This document shows, piece after piece, positions 8,633 to 18,153 of a stretch of DNA of 64,000 nucleotides (positions are counted from its first letter, which is position 1; each line of letters starts with the position of its first letter). The stretch spans positions 2,046,001 to 2,110,000 of the forward strand of contig NZ_CP035704.1 in NCBI RefSeq assembly GCF_004168365.1, read 5' to 3'. Under the pieces are notes generated by a model. The model made no database searches. It worked only from the letters and a program-made list of their open reading frames with translations, and was not told the origin of the DNA. This DNA comes from Pseudolysobacter antarcticus (GTDB lineage: Bacteria; Pseudomonadota; Gammaproteobacteria; Xanthomonadales; Rhodanobacteraceae). The position numbers and the translations under genes were made by a program.

Positions 8633-10372
8633 TCAGGTATCTGCTTTGAAATGAAGGAGGAAATCGGAGAAGACGCGCGCGGCAATATCGGCATCGTCGG
8701 CGCTCAGTGTTTCGAGCGGATTGTGGCTGATCCCACCATTGCCGCAACGTACGAACAGCATGCCGATCGCGCAGATCGATGCCATTTTCATCGCGTCGTG
8801 ACCGGCGCCGCTGGGCAGATGCAGCGGCTTGTTGTCGCCAGTGATACGCGCGATCGCCGCACTCCACTGCGACTGCAAAGTTGGTGCACAAGGCGCGCAC
8901 GCGGCTTCGAGCACGCGTCGGATGTTGATCTGCACTTGTCGACGCGCGCCGATCTGTTCGATCTGCGCGAGCACATCGGCGACCGCCGCATCGCGCAACG
9001 CATCTTCATCGGCGCGGATATCGATGCTCAATTCGCATTCGCCGGGAATGACATTGATCGCCCCGTTCGGCACGTGCAGGCGTCCCACGGTGCCGACCAG
9101 TCCAGGTGCGATCGCGCAGCGCCGTTCCACCGCAAGCACTATTTCCGCCGCCGCCGCGGCCGCATCGCGACGCAGTGGCATCGGCACGGTGCCGGCATGG
9201 CCGGCCACACCGCGGATCGATACCAGCTTACGCACACTGCCGGCAATCGATGTGACCACGCCGAGCGCGCGATTGGCATCAAGCAACACCGGACCTTGTT
9301 CAATATGCACTTCAACATAACCTGCGAGCGTGGCCGGATCGCGCGCGATGTCCTTGATTGCATCGGTATCGAAACCCGCCTCGCGCATCGCCTCGCGCAT
9401 CGTCACACCATCGGCATCAATGCTGTCGAGTACACGTGCATCAAAACTTCCGGCGACCGCACTGCTACCAAGGAAAGTCGATTTGAAACGCACGCCTTCT
9501 TCCTCGGCGAAGGCGATAATTTCCAGATCGAACGGCAAGTGCAGACCACGCTGGCGCAGGTCGAGCGCGACGACGATCGGCAAAAGTATGCCGAGACGTC
9601 CGTCGTACTTTCCGGCATCGATCACGGTGTCGTAATGCGATCCCGTGATCAGCGTTTTTGCGCCCGCAATGCCACTGCGCCATCGGCCGACGACGTTGCC
9701 GACCGCATCGATATGCGTATCGAGCCCGGCGCCGAGCATGTAGTCGCGGATTGCAGCCGCGGTGGCGCGGTGCGCGGCCGTCAGGTACGCGCAAGTGAGA
9801 TTGTTTTCATCGTCGCTGAAACGCGCGAGCTGTTCGTGCATCGCCATGATCTGCGCACCGAGCGGGGCGCTGATCGTATCGGCGAGGCGGAACGCGGCGA
9901 TGCGCTCGATCTGCCGTAATGCCGTAGTGCGTTCGTGATCGACCTCGTGCTGCAGGCGCTGTGCAAACGCGGCGAGAATTGATTGACGATCATGTCCACG
10001 CACGGCCAGCACAAACGGAAATCCGAATCGCGCGTTGTACGCTGCATTCATCGTTTGCAGCTGCGCGAATTCTTCGGCGGAACATTCGTCGAGCTTGGCG
10101 CCGCGTTGCTCGCGTATCGAATGTTGCGTCAGTTCGTTGCGGATCGCGGCGCGTCCGGCGAGTTCGGGATGTGCGCGGATCAGTGCGAGCTGTTCGTCCG
10201 CTGTCGCAGCGGCAACGGCGCTGCACATCGCAGCATGCAGATCCTCGCGCGATATAAACGGTCGTGCCGCTGCGGCGCGCTGCGCCACCCACGGCGAATG
10301 TTCGAAGATGCCGCCGAGCGCCGCGACGAATTCGTCGACCGACATGCGGTTGAGTTGTTCGAGCGTGATCAT
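8633..10372 (-). CDS. Fused OHCU decarboxylase (UraD) and allantoate amidohydrolase (AllC)
   Basis: One 579-aa frame holds two enzymes. Residues about 1-165 are OHCU decarboxylase, which makes S-allantoin from the UraH product: FEHSPWVAQRA with its catalytic His, HPELAGRAA, and NARFGFPFVLAVRG. Residues about 170-578 are an M20-type allantoate amidohydrolase with metal ligands in GSHYDT, GKYDGRLG, AEEEGVRF, VHIEQGP and SHNPLE, plus GHAGTVPM of the lid domain. The start at 10372 forms an ATGA overlap with the stop of puuE. The frame is open 114 codons further upstream, but that part only shadows puuE. The two activities flank allantoinase in the pathway. Confidence 0.92.
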   Translation of the reverse strand: MITLEQLNRMSVDEFVAALGGIFEHSPWVAQRAAAARPFISREDLHAAMCSAVAAATADEQLALIRAHPELAGRAAIRNELTQHSIREQRGAKLDECSAEEFAQLQTMNAAYNARFGFPFVLAVRGHDRQSILAAFAQRLQHEVDHERTTALRQIERIAAFRLADTISAPLGAQIMAMHEQLARFSDDENNLTCAYLTAAHRATAAAIRDYMLGAGLDTHIDAVGNVVGRWRSGIAGAKTLITGSHYDTVIDAGKYDGRLGILLPIVVALDLRQRGLHLPFDLEIIAFAEEEGVRFKSTFLGSSAVAGSFDARVLDSIDADGVTMREAMREAGFDTDAIKDIARDPATLAGYVEVHIEQGPVLLDANRALGVVTSIAGSVRKLVSIRGVAGHAGTVPMPLRRDAAAAAAEIVLAVERRCAIAPGLVGTVGRLHVPNGAINVIPGECELSIDIRADEDALRDAAVADVLAQIEQIGARRQVQINIRRVLEAACAPCAPTLQSQWSAAIARITGDNKPLHLPSGAGHDAMKMASICAIGMLFVRCGNGGISHNPLETLSADDADIAARVFSDFLLHFKADT

Positions 10373-11340
10373 GGCGTTGCCCGCGAGGTCGACGCGACGA
10401 ATGGATGTGTGACCAGCCAGTGCCGAGCGATATCGATGCGCCGGCAGATCCACACGCGATCGTGCGTTTGCACGTAGTCGAGGAATCGTTCCAGCGCGGC
10501 GATGCGTCCCGGCCGGCCAATGATGCGAGAGTGCAGGCCGACCGACAGCATCTTCGGCGCATTCAAACCAGCGGCATCGCCTTCGCGATACAGCACGTCG
10601 AACGCATCCTTGAGGTAGTCGAAAAATTGCGTACCGGAATTGAATCCCTGTGCTGCGGCGAAACGCATGTCGTTGCTGTCCAGCGTGTACGGCACGACGA
10701 GATGTGGCACGCACTGTGTCGCGCCATCGCGGCTGTCGATGGCGACTTGCGAGTAGTACGGCAAGTCATCGGCATATGAATCGGCGTCGTAGACGAAACC
10801 ACCGTGTTCGACAACTAGACGCCGCGTATTTGGGCTGTCGCGACCGGTATACCAGCCCAGCGGCGCTGCGCCGCAGAGCTCGCGCAGGATCGCCGTGGCC
10901 TGGGCGATATGCGTACGTTCGGTATCGATATCGATATCCTGATAGCTGATCCAGCGCAGGCCATGACAGGCGATCTCGTGGCCGAGTTCGCGATACGCGG
11001 CGACCGCCTCGGGATGGCGCTGCAGTGCTTGAGCGACGGCAAAAATCGTCAATGGCAACCCGCGTGATTCGAACGCGCGCAGCACGCGCCACAGCCCGGC
11101 GCGTGAGCCGTATTCGTAGAGCGATTCCATGCTCATGTGGCGCGCGCGAAACGCCTGCGCGCCGATGATTTCGGAAAGAAACGTTTCGGATGCGACATCG
11201 CCGTGCAGCACGCAATTCTCTGCGCCTTCCTCGTGGTTCAGCACGAACTGCACAGCGATGCGTGCGTCGCCCGGCCAGCGTGGATGCGGTGCAGCGCGGC
11301 CGTAGCCGATCAGGTCGCGTGGATAGGTATCGGGGTTCAT
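10369..11340 (-). CDS. puuE: Allantoinase PuuE, polysaccharide-deacetylase type
   Basis: This 323-aa member of the polysaccharide deacetylase-fold allantoinases hydrolyses allantoin to allantoate. The family pattern is clear: YPRDLIGYG at the start, then PRWPGDARIAVQFVLNHEEGAE, HMSMESLYEYGSRAG, EIACHGLRWISYQ and YTGRDSPNTRRLV. It is unrelated in fold to the metal-dependent AllB type. The start at 11340 lies one base after the puuD stop (TGACATG). The 3' end overlaps the uraD/allC fusion by ATGA, so these genes are probably translated in a coupled way. Confidence 0.93.
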   Translation of the reverse strand: MNPDTYPRDLIGYGRAAPHPRWPGDARIAVQFVLNHEEGAENCVLHGDVASETFLSEIIGAQAFRARHMSMESLYEYGSRAGLWRVLRAFESRGLPLTIFAVAQALQRHPEAVAAYRELGHEIACHGLRWISYQDIDIDTERTHIAQATAILRELCGAAPLGWYTGRDSPNTRRLVVEHGGFVYDADSYADDLPYYSQVAIDSRDGATQCVPHLVVPYTLDSNDMRFAAAQGFNSGTQFFDYLKDAFDVLYREGDAAGLNAPKMLSVGLHSRIIGRPGRIAALERFLDYVQTHDRVWICRRIDIARHWLVTHPFVASTSRATP

Positions 11341-11341
11341 G

Positions 11342-12574
11342 TCAATGCGGCGCACCGTCGATCAGCCACGCAATCACCTGCGTCCGCTCGGCCTCGGTCA
11401 TCTGCGTGAGATTGCCGATCGGCATCACGCGCGTGCTGAGCTGGGTCTGCATCTGCACGGTGCGCGCGAGGATGTGTTCCGGTGTGTCGAGCAGCACGCC
11501 GTTCGGCGCCGCGGTGAATCCGGCGAGTGTCGGTGTCGGCGCATGGCATGGCACGCAGCGTTGCTGCAGGATGGTCTGGATATCGGCGAAACGCTGTTGC
11601 GTCGACACGGGAATGGCGCTCGTTGCGGGAACAGAAACATTCGCCGGCACCAAGGCGAACGCAACGCCCGCCAGAGTCAGTAAACCGAGCAGCAAGGTCA
11701 GCGGTGAAGTCTTGCCGCCGCGCTCGTGCGCCTTGTGCCGCGCGACAAACCAGGCACGAATGCACACGCCGGCAATACTCATCGCAATCAGCACGGCGGC
11801 GTTGTATTTCGCCGCGTAAGTCATCGCATAATGATTGCTGATCATCGCGAACAGCACGGGCAAAGTGAAATAGGTGTTGTGCACCGAGCGCTGTTTGCCG
11901 CGTCGGCCGTACACCGGATCGACCAACCGGTTTTCGCGCTTGGCCTTGACCATCTCGCGCTGGCTCGGAATGATCACGAAAAACACATTCGCTACCATGA
12001 TTGTGCCGAGCAATGCGCCGAACAAAATGTAGGCGCCGCGGCCGCTGAACAGTTCGCACAACCCCCACGCCGCAGCGAACATCACGACTGCGATCACCGC
12101 ACCGAGCGCTCTATCATTTCGGCCCAGTGGTGAGCGGCACAACGTATCGTAGATCAGCCAGCCGCCAGCGAGAAACGCCAGCGCGATGGCGATGGCCGCG
12201 GGCTTGCTCAATGCGGCGACGGTCGGATCGATCAGGTAAACCTCGGCCTTGCCGAAATACATCAGGCACAGCAGGAAAAATCCCGACAGCCACGTGCTGT
12301 AGGCTTCCCAATAAAACCAGTGCAAGGTGGGCGGCAACGCTGCCGGTGCAATTTTATACTTTTGCGCATTGTAGAAACCGCCACCGTGCACCGCCCAGAC
12401 TTCGCCGCCGACCCCCGCATCGAGCACTTCCTGGCGCGTCGGCGGCAGCAGGTGATTGTCGAGCCAGACGAAATAGAACGATGCGCCGATCCAGGCGATG
12501 CCGGTGATCACATGCAGCCAGCGCCCGAGCAGGCTGAGCCAGTCGAACAAATAGCTGCCGAGCATGGCGCTCAT
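11342..12574 (-). CDS. puuD: Membrane urate hydroxylase PuuD with C-terminal cytochrome c domain
   Basis: This 410-aa integral-membrane urate oxidase converts urate to 5-hydroxyisourate and passes electrons to a fused cytochrome c. The N-terminal part (about 1-310) carries roughly eight hydrophobic segments with conserved HVITGIAWIGASFYFVWLD, HWFYWEAYSTWLSG and RSVHNTYFTLPVLF. The C-terminal domain (about 325-410) has the haem motif CVPCH and a likely axial Met in RVMPIGN. The ATG at 12574 overlaps the xdhB stop (ATGA). The design couples urate oxidation to the respiratory chain rather than to H2O2 production. Confidence 0.93.
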   Translation of the reverse strand: MSAMLGSYLFDWLSLLGRWLHVITGIAWIGASFYFVWLDNHLLPPTRQEVLDAGVGGEVWAVHGGGFYNAQKYKIAPAALPPTLHWFYWEAYSTWLSGFFLLCLMYFGKAEVYLIDPTVAALSKPAAIAIALAFLAGGWLIYDTLCRSPLGRNDRALGAVIAVVMFAAAWGLCELFSGRGAYILFGALLGTIMVANVFFVIIPSQREMVKAKRENRLVDPVYGRRGKQRSVHNTYFTLPVLFAMISNHYAMTYAAKYNAAVLIAMSIAGVCIRAWFVARHKAHERGGKTSPLTLLLGLLTLAGVAFALVPANVSVPATSAIPVSTQQRFADIQTILQQRCVPCHAPTPTLAGFTAAPNGVLLDTPEHILARTVQMQTQLSTRVMPIGNLTQMTEAERTQVIAWLIDGAPH

Positions 12575-14925
12575 GGATGCGCTCCGTCGTGACGCACGCT
12601 GTCGATTGCGCGCAGCACTGCCTCGGGCGTGGCTGGTGCATCGAGCTCGGGCAGCGCGCCGCTTTTGCCGCACGCGGCGACCGCATCGCGGATTGCAAGA
12701 AACGCGGAGATGCATAACATCAGCGGCGGTTCGCCCACGGCTTTGGAACGATGTATCGTATCCTCACGATTCGGCTCGTGTTCGAGCAGGCGGATGTTGG
12801 CGTGCAGCGGCCAGTCACGCACGCTGGGAATCTTGTAGGTCGAAGGAGCGTGCGTCTTCAATTCGCCTTTTCCATTCCAGTGAAGTTCTTCGCTGGTCAG
12901 CCAGCCGACGCCTTGCAAATACGCACCTTCGATCTGGCCGAGATCAATCGCCGGATTCAGCGATATGCCGACATCCTGCAGAATATCCACTCGCAGCAAT
13001 TGAGTTTCGCCGGTGAGCGTATCGATCGCGACTTCGGATACCGCAGCGCCGTAGGTGAAATAGAAAAACGGCCGACCGTTGAAACGGCTGCGATCCCAGT
13101 GGATTTTCGGTGTCGCGTAAAATCCGGTACTCGACAGCGATATACGCGCGGTATACGCCGAGGCGACGAGGTCCTTGAAATTGACTCGATGCTGAGGCCC
13201 GAGGTAAACATGGCCATCGGCGAAATGCACTTGATCTGCGGTTAGTTGATGCGTTTGGCACGCATGGGCGACCAGTCGATCGCGCAACGTTTGCGCCGCC
13301 GCCTGCGCGGCCTTGCCATTGAGATCCGCGCCGGAGGATGCCGCGGTCGCCGAGGTGTTCGGCACCTTGCTGGTATCCGTCGCCGAGGTGCGGATCGCGC
13401 TGAGCGGCAGGCCGAATTCGGTCGCCACGACCTGTGCCACTTTTGTATACAAACCCTGGCCCATTTCCGTGCCGCCGTGATTCAGCAGAACGGTGCCATC
13501 GGTGTAGATGTGGACTAGCGCGCCCGCCTGATTGTAGACGGTCGCGTTGAACGAAATGCCGAATTTGATCGGCGTCAGCGCGATGCCGCGCTTGATGATT
13601 TTATTCTGCGCATTCCACTCGACGAGCGCGGCGCGGCGCGTCTGGTAATCGCTGCTGGCTTCGAGCTGATCGGTGATCGTATCGAGAATATTGTCTTCGA
13701 TGACATGGCCATAATGCGTGGTGTTGCGCTCGCCGATGCCGTAGTAATTGCGCCGCCGCACCGCGAGCGGATCGAGGCCACGAACGCGCGCAATATCGTC
13801 GATGATGCGCTCGATAATCAGCATGCCCTGCGGCCCGCCGAAACCGCGGAATGCAGTGTTCGATACCGTGTTGGTCTTGCACAGATGCGTGGTGATATCG
13901 ACGTGTTCGAGAAAGTAGGCGTTGTCGAGATGGCACACCGCGCGATCGGCGATCGGGCCGGACAGATCGGCCGAATAACCGCAGCGCGATGCCAGCATGA
14001 GCTTGAGCGCACATAGCCGGCCATCGGCATCGAAGCCGACTTCATAATCGGCGAGAAAATCGTGGCGCTTGCCGGTGATCAGCATGTCGGCATCGCGATC
14101 CAGCCGTAGCTTGACCGGGCGTCCGGTCTTGTTCGCGAGTATCGCTGCCGCCGCGGCGATCAGCGCGGGTTGGCTTTCCTTGCCGCCAAAACCGCCGCCC
14201 ATGCGTCGGCACAACACGGTGATCGCATGGGCCGGACGATGCAGCGCATGCGCGACGATGTTCTGCACTTCGGTCGGATGCTGGGTCGAGCAATGGATCA
14301 GCATCGCGCCGTCTTCGTGCGGGATTGCGATGGCGATCTGGCCTTCGAGATAGAAGTGATCCTGGCCGCCCATCGTCACCGTGCCGCGCAGGCGATGCGG
14401 CGCGCTTTTCATGGCCTCATCGGGGTTGCCGCGCAGCAGATGCCGGCTCGGCATGACAAAATTCTGCGCGGCGAGTGCGCTGCGAATATCGAGCACCGGC
14501 GGCAGTTCGGCGTAAGTGATTTGCGCGCGCGCTGCGGCCTTGCGCGCAGCGATGCAGGTTTCCGCCGCTACCGCAAAAATCGGCTGGCCAGCGTATTGCA
14601 CGAGCGTATCGGTGAAGATCGGATCATCGTGGATGATGCCGCCGTAATTGTTTTCGCCCGGAATATCCGCCGGCGTTGCAATCGCAATCACACCGGGCGC
14701 AGCCAGCACCGTGGTCAGATCTAGCGAAGTGATGTTGCCGTGCGCGATGCGACTGATGCCGAATGCGGCATGCAAGGTATTGGCTGGCAGTGCGATATCG
14801 TCGGCGTAGATCGCGCGTCCACTGACATGCAGATGTGCGCTTTCGTGCCGCACCGATTGGCCGGCGATCGGCGCCGATTCTGCAATTTCAGCGGATGTAG
14901 CCGCGCTCGCTGCGACGTTGTTCAT
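12571..14925 (-). CDS. xdhB: Xanthine dehydrogenase, molybdopterin-binding large subunit
   Basis: This 784-aa subunit carries the molybdenum cofactor and oxidises hypoxanthine to xanthine and xanthine to urate. Motifs include RAIYADDI and QDHFYLEGQ near the N-terminus, RRMGGGFGGKE of the cofactor pocket, the RGFGGPQG loop with the substrate-binding Arg, EMGQGLYTK, and VGEPPLML holding the catalytic Glu. The length is typical. ATGA overlaps at both ends join it to xdhA and puuD. The maturation factor gene xdhC is not in this operon or window and must lie elsewhere. Confidence 0.96.
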   Translation of the reverse strand: MNNVAASAATSAEIAESAPIAGQSVRHESAHLHVSGRAIYADDIALPANTLHAAFGISRIAHGNITSLDLTTVLAAPGVIAIATPADIPGENNYGGIIHDDPIFTDTLVQYAGQPIFAVAAETCIAARKAAARAQITYAELPPVLDIRSALAAQNFVMPSRHLLRGNPDEAMKSAPHRLRGTVTMGGQDHFYLEGQIAIAIPHEDGAMLIHCSTQHPTEVQNIVAHALHRPAHAITVLCRRMGGGFGGKESQPALIAAAAAILANKTGRPVKLRLDRDADMLITGKRHDFLADYEVGFDADGRLCALKLMLASRCGYSADLSGPIADRAVCHLDNAYFLEHVDITTHLCKTNTVSNTAFRGFGGPQGMLIIERIIDDIARVRGLDPLAVRRRNYYGIGERNTTHYGHVIEDNILDTITDQLEASSDYQTRRAALVEWNAQNKIIKRGIALTPIKFGISFNATVYNQAGALVHIYTDGTVLLNHGGTEMGQGLYTKVAQVVATEFGLPLSAIRTSATDTSKVPNTSATAASSGADLNGKAAQAAAQTLRDRLVAHACQTHQLTADQVHFADGHVYLGPQHRVNFKDLVASAYTARISLSSTGFYATPKIHWDRSRFNGRPFFYFTYGAAVSEVAIDTLTGETQLLRVDILQDVGISLNPAIDLGQIEGAYLQGVGWLTSEELHWNGKGELKTHAPSTYKIPSVRDWPLHANIRLLEHEPNREDTIHRSKAVGEPPLMLCISAFLAIRDAVAACGKSGALPELDAPATPEAVLRAIDSVRHDGAHP

Positions 14926-16451
14926 GGCGTCGTGTCCGTGGTGGAAGACAGCGACGACAATGCCTGATGCGTGCGCAGCAGCGGTGTCTCGTCGTTATGT
15001 TCGAGGAAGAAACGTTGCAGCAGATTGCCAGCGCCGCGCAGGCGATAGCGATCACTCGCGCGCATGTCGCTGAGCGGCTTGAAATCCTGCGCGAGTGCCG
15101 TGATTGCGGTATCGATCGTCGCCTGATTCCAGACCTGATTCAGCAGCGCTTCTTCGGTGACGCGCGCGCGCGCAGGTACGGCGGCCATGCCACCAAAGGC
15201 GATGCGCACGGCGTCGATACGATCATCTTTCAGCGTGATCGCAAACGCGGCGCAGACCGCAGAAATATCCTGATCGATACGTTTGGAAAGTTTGTAGCTT
15301 GCCAGCAGCGTGGCAGGTTGCTGCGCCGGTATTTTGACCGCGACGACAAATTCACCGGGCGCCAGATCTTTCTTCTGATAACCCAGATAAAAATCCTCGA
15401 GCGCGATTTCGCGCGTGTTTGCGCCGCAACGTAATTCGATACGCGCACCGAGCACGATCAGCGCCGGCATCGCATCGCCAATCGGCGAACCATTCGCGAT
15501 ATTGCCGCACAACGTGCCGGAATTGCGCACTGGCGGTGAGGCGAAACGCTGAGCGAGTTCGCGCAATGTTGGATGGCGCGCGAAGATGACTTCCCAAGCG
15601 TCAGTCAAGGCGACGGCGGCACCGATACGCAGCCGCGCGGGCGTCGCATCGATACGCTGCAGTTCGTCCACTTCGCCGAGATAAATGATGGGCGGCAGCT
15701 CGCGCAATTGTTTGGTCACCCACAAGCCAATATCGGTGCCACCAGCCAGTAGTAGCGATTGCGGTGCTGCGGCATAGGCGCTGGCGAGCTCGTCGATATT
15801 GCGCGGCGCGCGGAAGCCGGGCATCGTGAGCATTTTGTCTCTTTGTATACTTTTTAACAATGTGGCGTGGCGCGAATCCTGCGCTGCGGCGCGGCTCCAG
15901 CGTTCAGGCGCGACATACGCGGGCAGGCTGCAACCGGCATCGATGATCGGCCGATAACCGGTGCAACGACAAAGATTTCCGGCCAGTGCATCAAGCACGT
16001 CTTCGCGCTGTGGCAGCGGGTTGTGCAAGTACAAGGCAAACAGCGACATCACAAAACCCGGCGTGCAGAAGCCGCATTGCGAGGCGTGCTGGTCGACCAT
16101 CGCCTGCTGCACCGGATGCAAAGTGTCGCCATCGCCAGCCAGACTTTCGACGGTGACAAGTTCCTTGCCATCGATGGTGGGCAGAAAACGAATGCAGGAG
16201 TTGATCGCGCGATAGCGCATGTCGCCATCGACAGTTGTTTCGCCGAGTACGACCGTGCATGCGCCGCAGTCGCCTTCGGCGCAACCTTCCTTGGTGCCGG
16301 TGCGGCCGACGGTTTCGCGCAGATATTCCAGTACAGTTGTCGTCGCTGATACGTCGGCCACGCTTACCACTGCGCCATCGAGAACGAAGCGGATGTTGTT
16401 GCCGGTTGCCGACGCCGGCGCATCGGCGTGGGAAATTTTCGCTGAACTCAT
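14922..16451 (-). CDS. xdhA: Xanthine dehydrogenase small subunit (2Fe-2S plus FAD)
   Basis: This 509-aa subunit carries two 2Fe-2S clusters and FAD and moves electrons from the molybdenum site to NAD+. The plant-type ferredoxin domain has Cys57, Cys62 and Cys65 in CAEGDCGAC. The second cluster is in QCGFCTPG and LCRCTGYRPI. The FAD domain begins near residue 200 with LLAGGTDIGLWV and includes SGTLCGNIANGSPIGD, and a CO-dehydrogenase flavoprotein C-terminal domain ends it. The start at 16451 sits five bases after the uraH stop. A 75-residue longer open frame is only the shadow of uraH. Confidence 0.95.
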   Translation of the reverse strand: MSSAKISHADAPASATGNNIRFVLDGAVVSVADVSATTTVLEYLRETVGRTGTKEGCAEGDCGACTVVLGETTVDGDMRYRAINSCIRFLPTIDGKELVTVESLAGDGDTLHPVQQAMVDQHASQCGFCTPGFVMSLFALYLHNPLPQREDVLDALAGNLCRCTGYRPIIDAGCSLPAYVAPERWSRAAAQDSRHATLLKSIQRDKMLTMPGFRAPRNIDELASAYAAAPQSLLLAGGTDIGLWVTKQLRELPPIIYLGEVDELQRIDATPARLRIGAAVALTDAWEVIFARHPTLRELAQRFASPPVRNSGTLCGNIANGSPIGDAMPALIVLGARIELRCGANTREIALEDFYLGYQKKDLAPGEFVVAVKIPAQQPATLLASYKLSKRIDQDISAVCAAFAITLKDDRIDAVRIAFGGMAAVPARARVTEEALLNQVWNQATIDTAITALAQDFKPLSDMRASDRYRLRGAGNLLQRFFLEHNDETPLLRTHQALSSLSSTTDTTP

Positions 16452-16456
16452 GCGGG

Positions 16457-16810
16457 TCAACTGCCGCGATACGTGGAATAACTCCACGGTGATACCAGCA
16501 ACGGCACATGGTAATGCTGGGCGGAATCGGCAATGCCGAAGCGGATCACTACCTCGTCGAGAAATTCCGGTTGTGGCAATGTCATATCGCGATCGCGGAA
16601 ATATTCGGCGACGTGGAACGTCAGCGTGTAGCGTCCTACTCTGAAGGCATCGTCTTCGAGCAGCGGCGCGGGACAACGGCCATCGGCGTTGGTGATGAAG
16701 GATGCCAGCGGTCGTGGTGACGCGGTATCGAGTGCATGCAGCTCGATGCGCATGCCGCGCGCGGGGATTCCCGCCGCCGTATCAAGAACGTGTGTGGTCA
16801 ATCGGCCCAT
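16457..16810 (-). CDS. uraH: 5-hydroxyisourate hydrolase, transthyretin-like
   Basis: This 117-aa protein hydrolyses 5-hydroxyisourate, the PuuD product, to OHCU. The family signatures are present: THVLDTAAGIPARG with the N-terminal His, GRYTLTFHVAEYF, HYHVPLLVSPWSYSTYRGS, and the terminal YRGS tetrapeptide that separates the hydrolases from transthyretins. No signal peptide is visible. It is the first gene of the minus-strand purine operon. Its upstream region is shared with the divergent deaminase gene and contains a dyad symmetry. Confidence 0.95.
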   Translation of the reverse strand: MGRLTTHVLDTAAGIPARGMRIELHALDTASPRPLASFITNADGRCPAPLLEDDAFRVGRYTLTFHVAEYFRDRDMTLPQPEFLDEVVIRFGIADSAQHYHVPLLVSPWSYSTYRGS

Positions 16811-16871
16811 TCAATCTGCTCACCTGCGCGCGGCACTCCGGCGCTTCAAAAATTATTTGTCTATCGCAATG

Positions 16872-17990
<1,119 letters not shown>

Positions 17991-18009
17991 TTCCGACCTT
18001 TTTTCGCTC

Positions 18010-18153
18010 AGAACCTGTTCAATATCTGTAGCGAGCGGCCCTCAGCGAGGTGAAGAGCATCGCAGGAAGCGGAGCATACTTTTCGTATGTGAGCATTTCG
18101 AGCAGCGCATGAGCCTCGATCAGGGTCGCGCAGTAAGATATTGAACAGGTTCT
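18010..18153. repeat. 144-bp palindromic, MITE-like element
   Basis: The element is bounded by a perfect 18-bp inverted repeat: AGAACCTGTTCAATATCT at 18010-18027 and its complement at 18136-18153. Further inside, GCGGCCCTCAGCGAGG matches the complement of the opposite arm at 13 of 16 positions. A central CATAC-TTTTC-GTATG hairpin (18075-18089) is centred on the element. There is no coding capacity. It lies between two convergent genes, and its last base is the first base of the TCA that forms the xseA stop. No clear target-site duplication is visible. It could also end transcription from either side. Confidence 0.6.

Noticed and set aside
8402-9919. A 505-codon plus-strand frame opposite the uraD/allC fusion
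   Set aside because: Shadow of a gene with intact catalytic residues; no family motif or ribosome-binding site.
10373-10714. N-terminal extension of the uraD/allC frame by 114 codons
   Set aside because: The extension overlaps puuE in another frame, is Arg-rich and unlike UraD; the ATG at 10372 forms a standard ATGA overlap.
16452-16676. A longer xdhA start
   Set aside because: The extra 75 residues are the out-of-frame reading of uraH; the ferredoxin domain begins soon after Met at 16451.
18010-18153. Plain intrinsic terminator
   Set aside because: A 144-bp element with perfect 18-bp ends and a central hairpin but no T run is more than a terminator, although it might have that effect.
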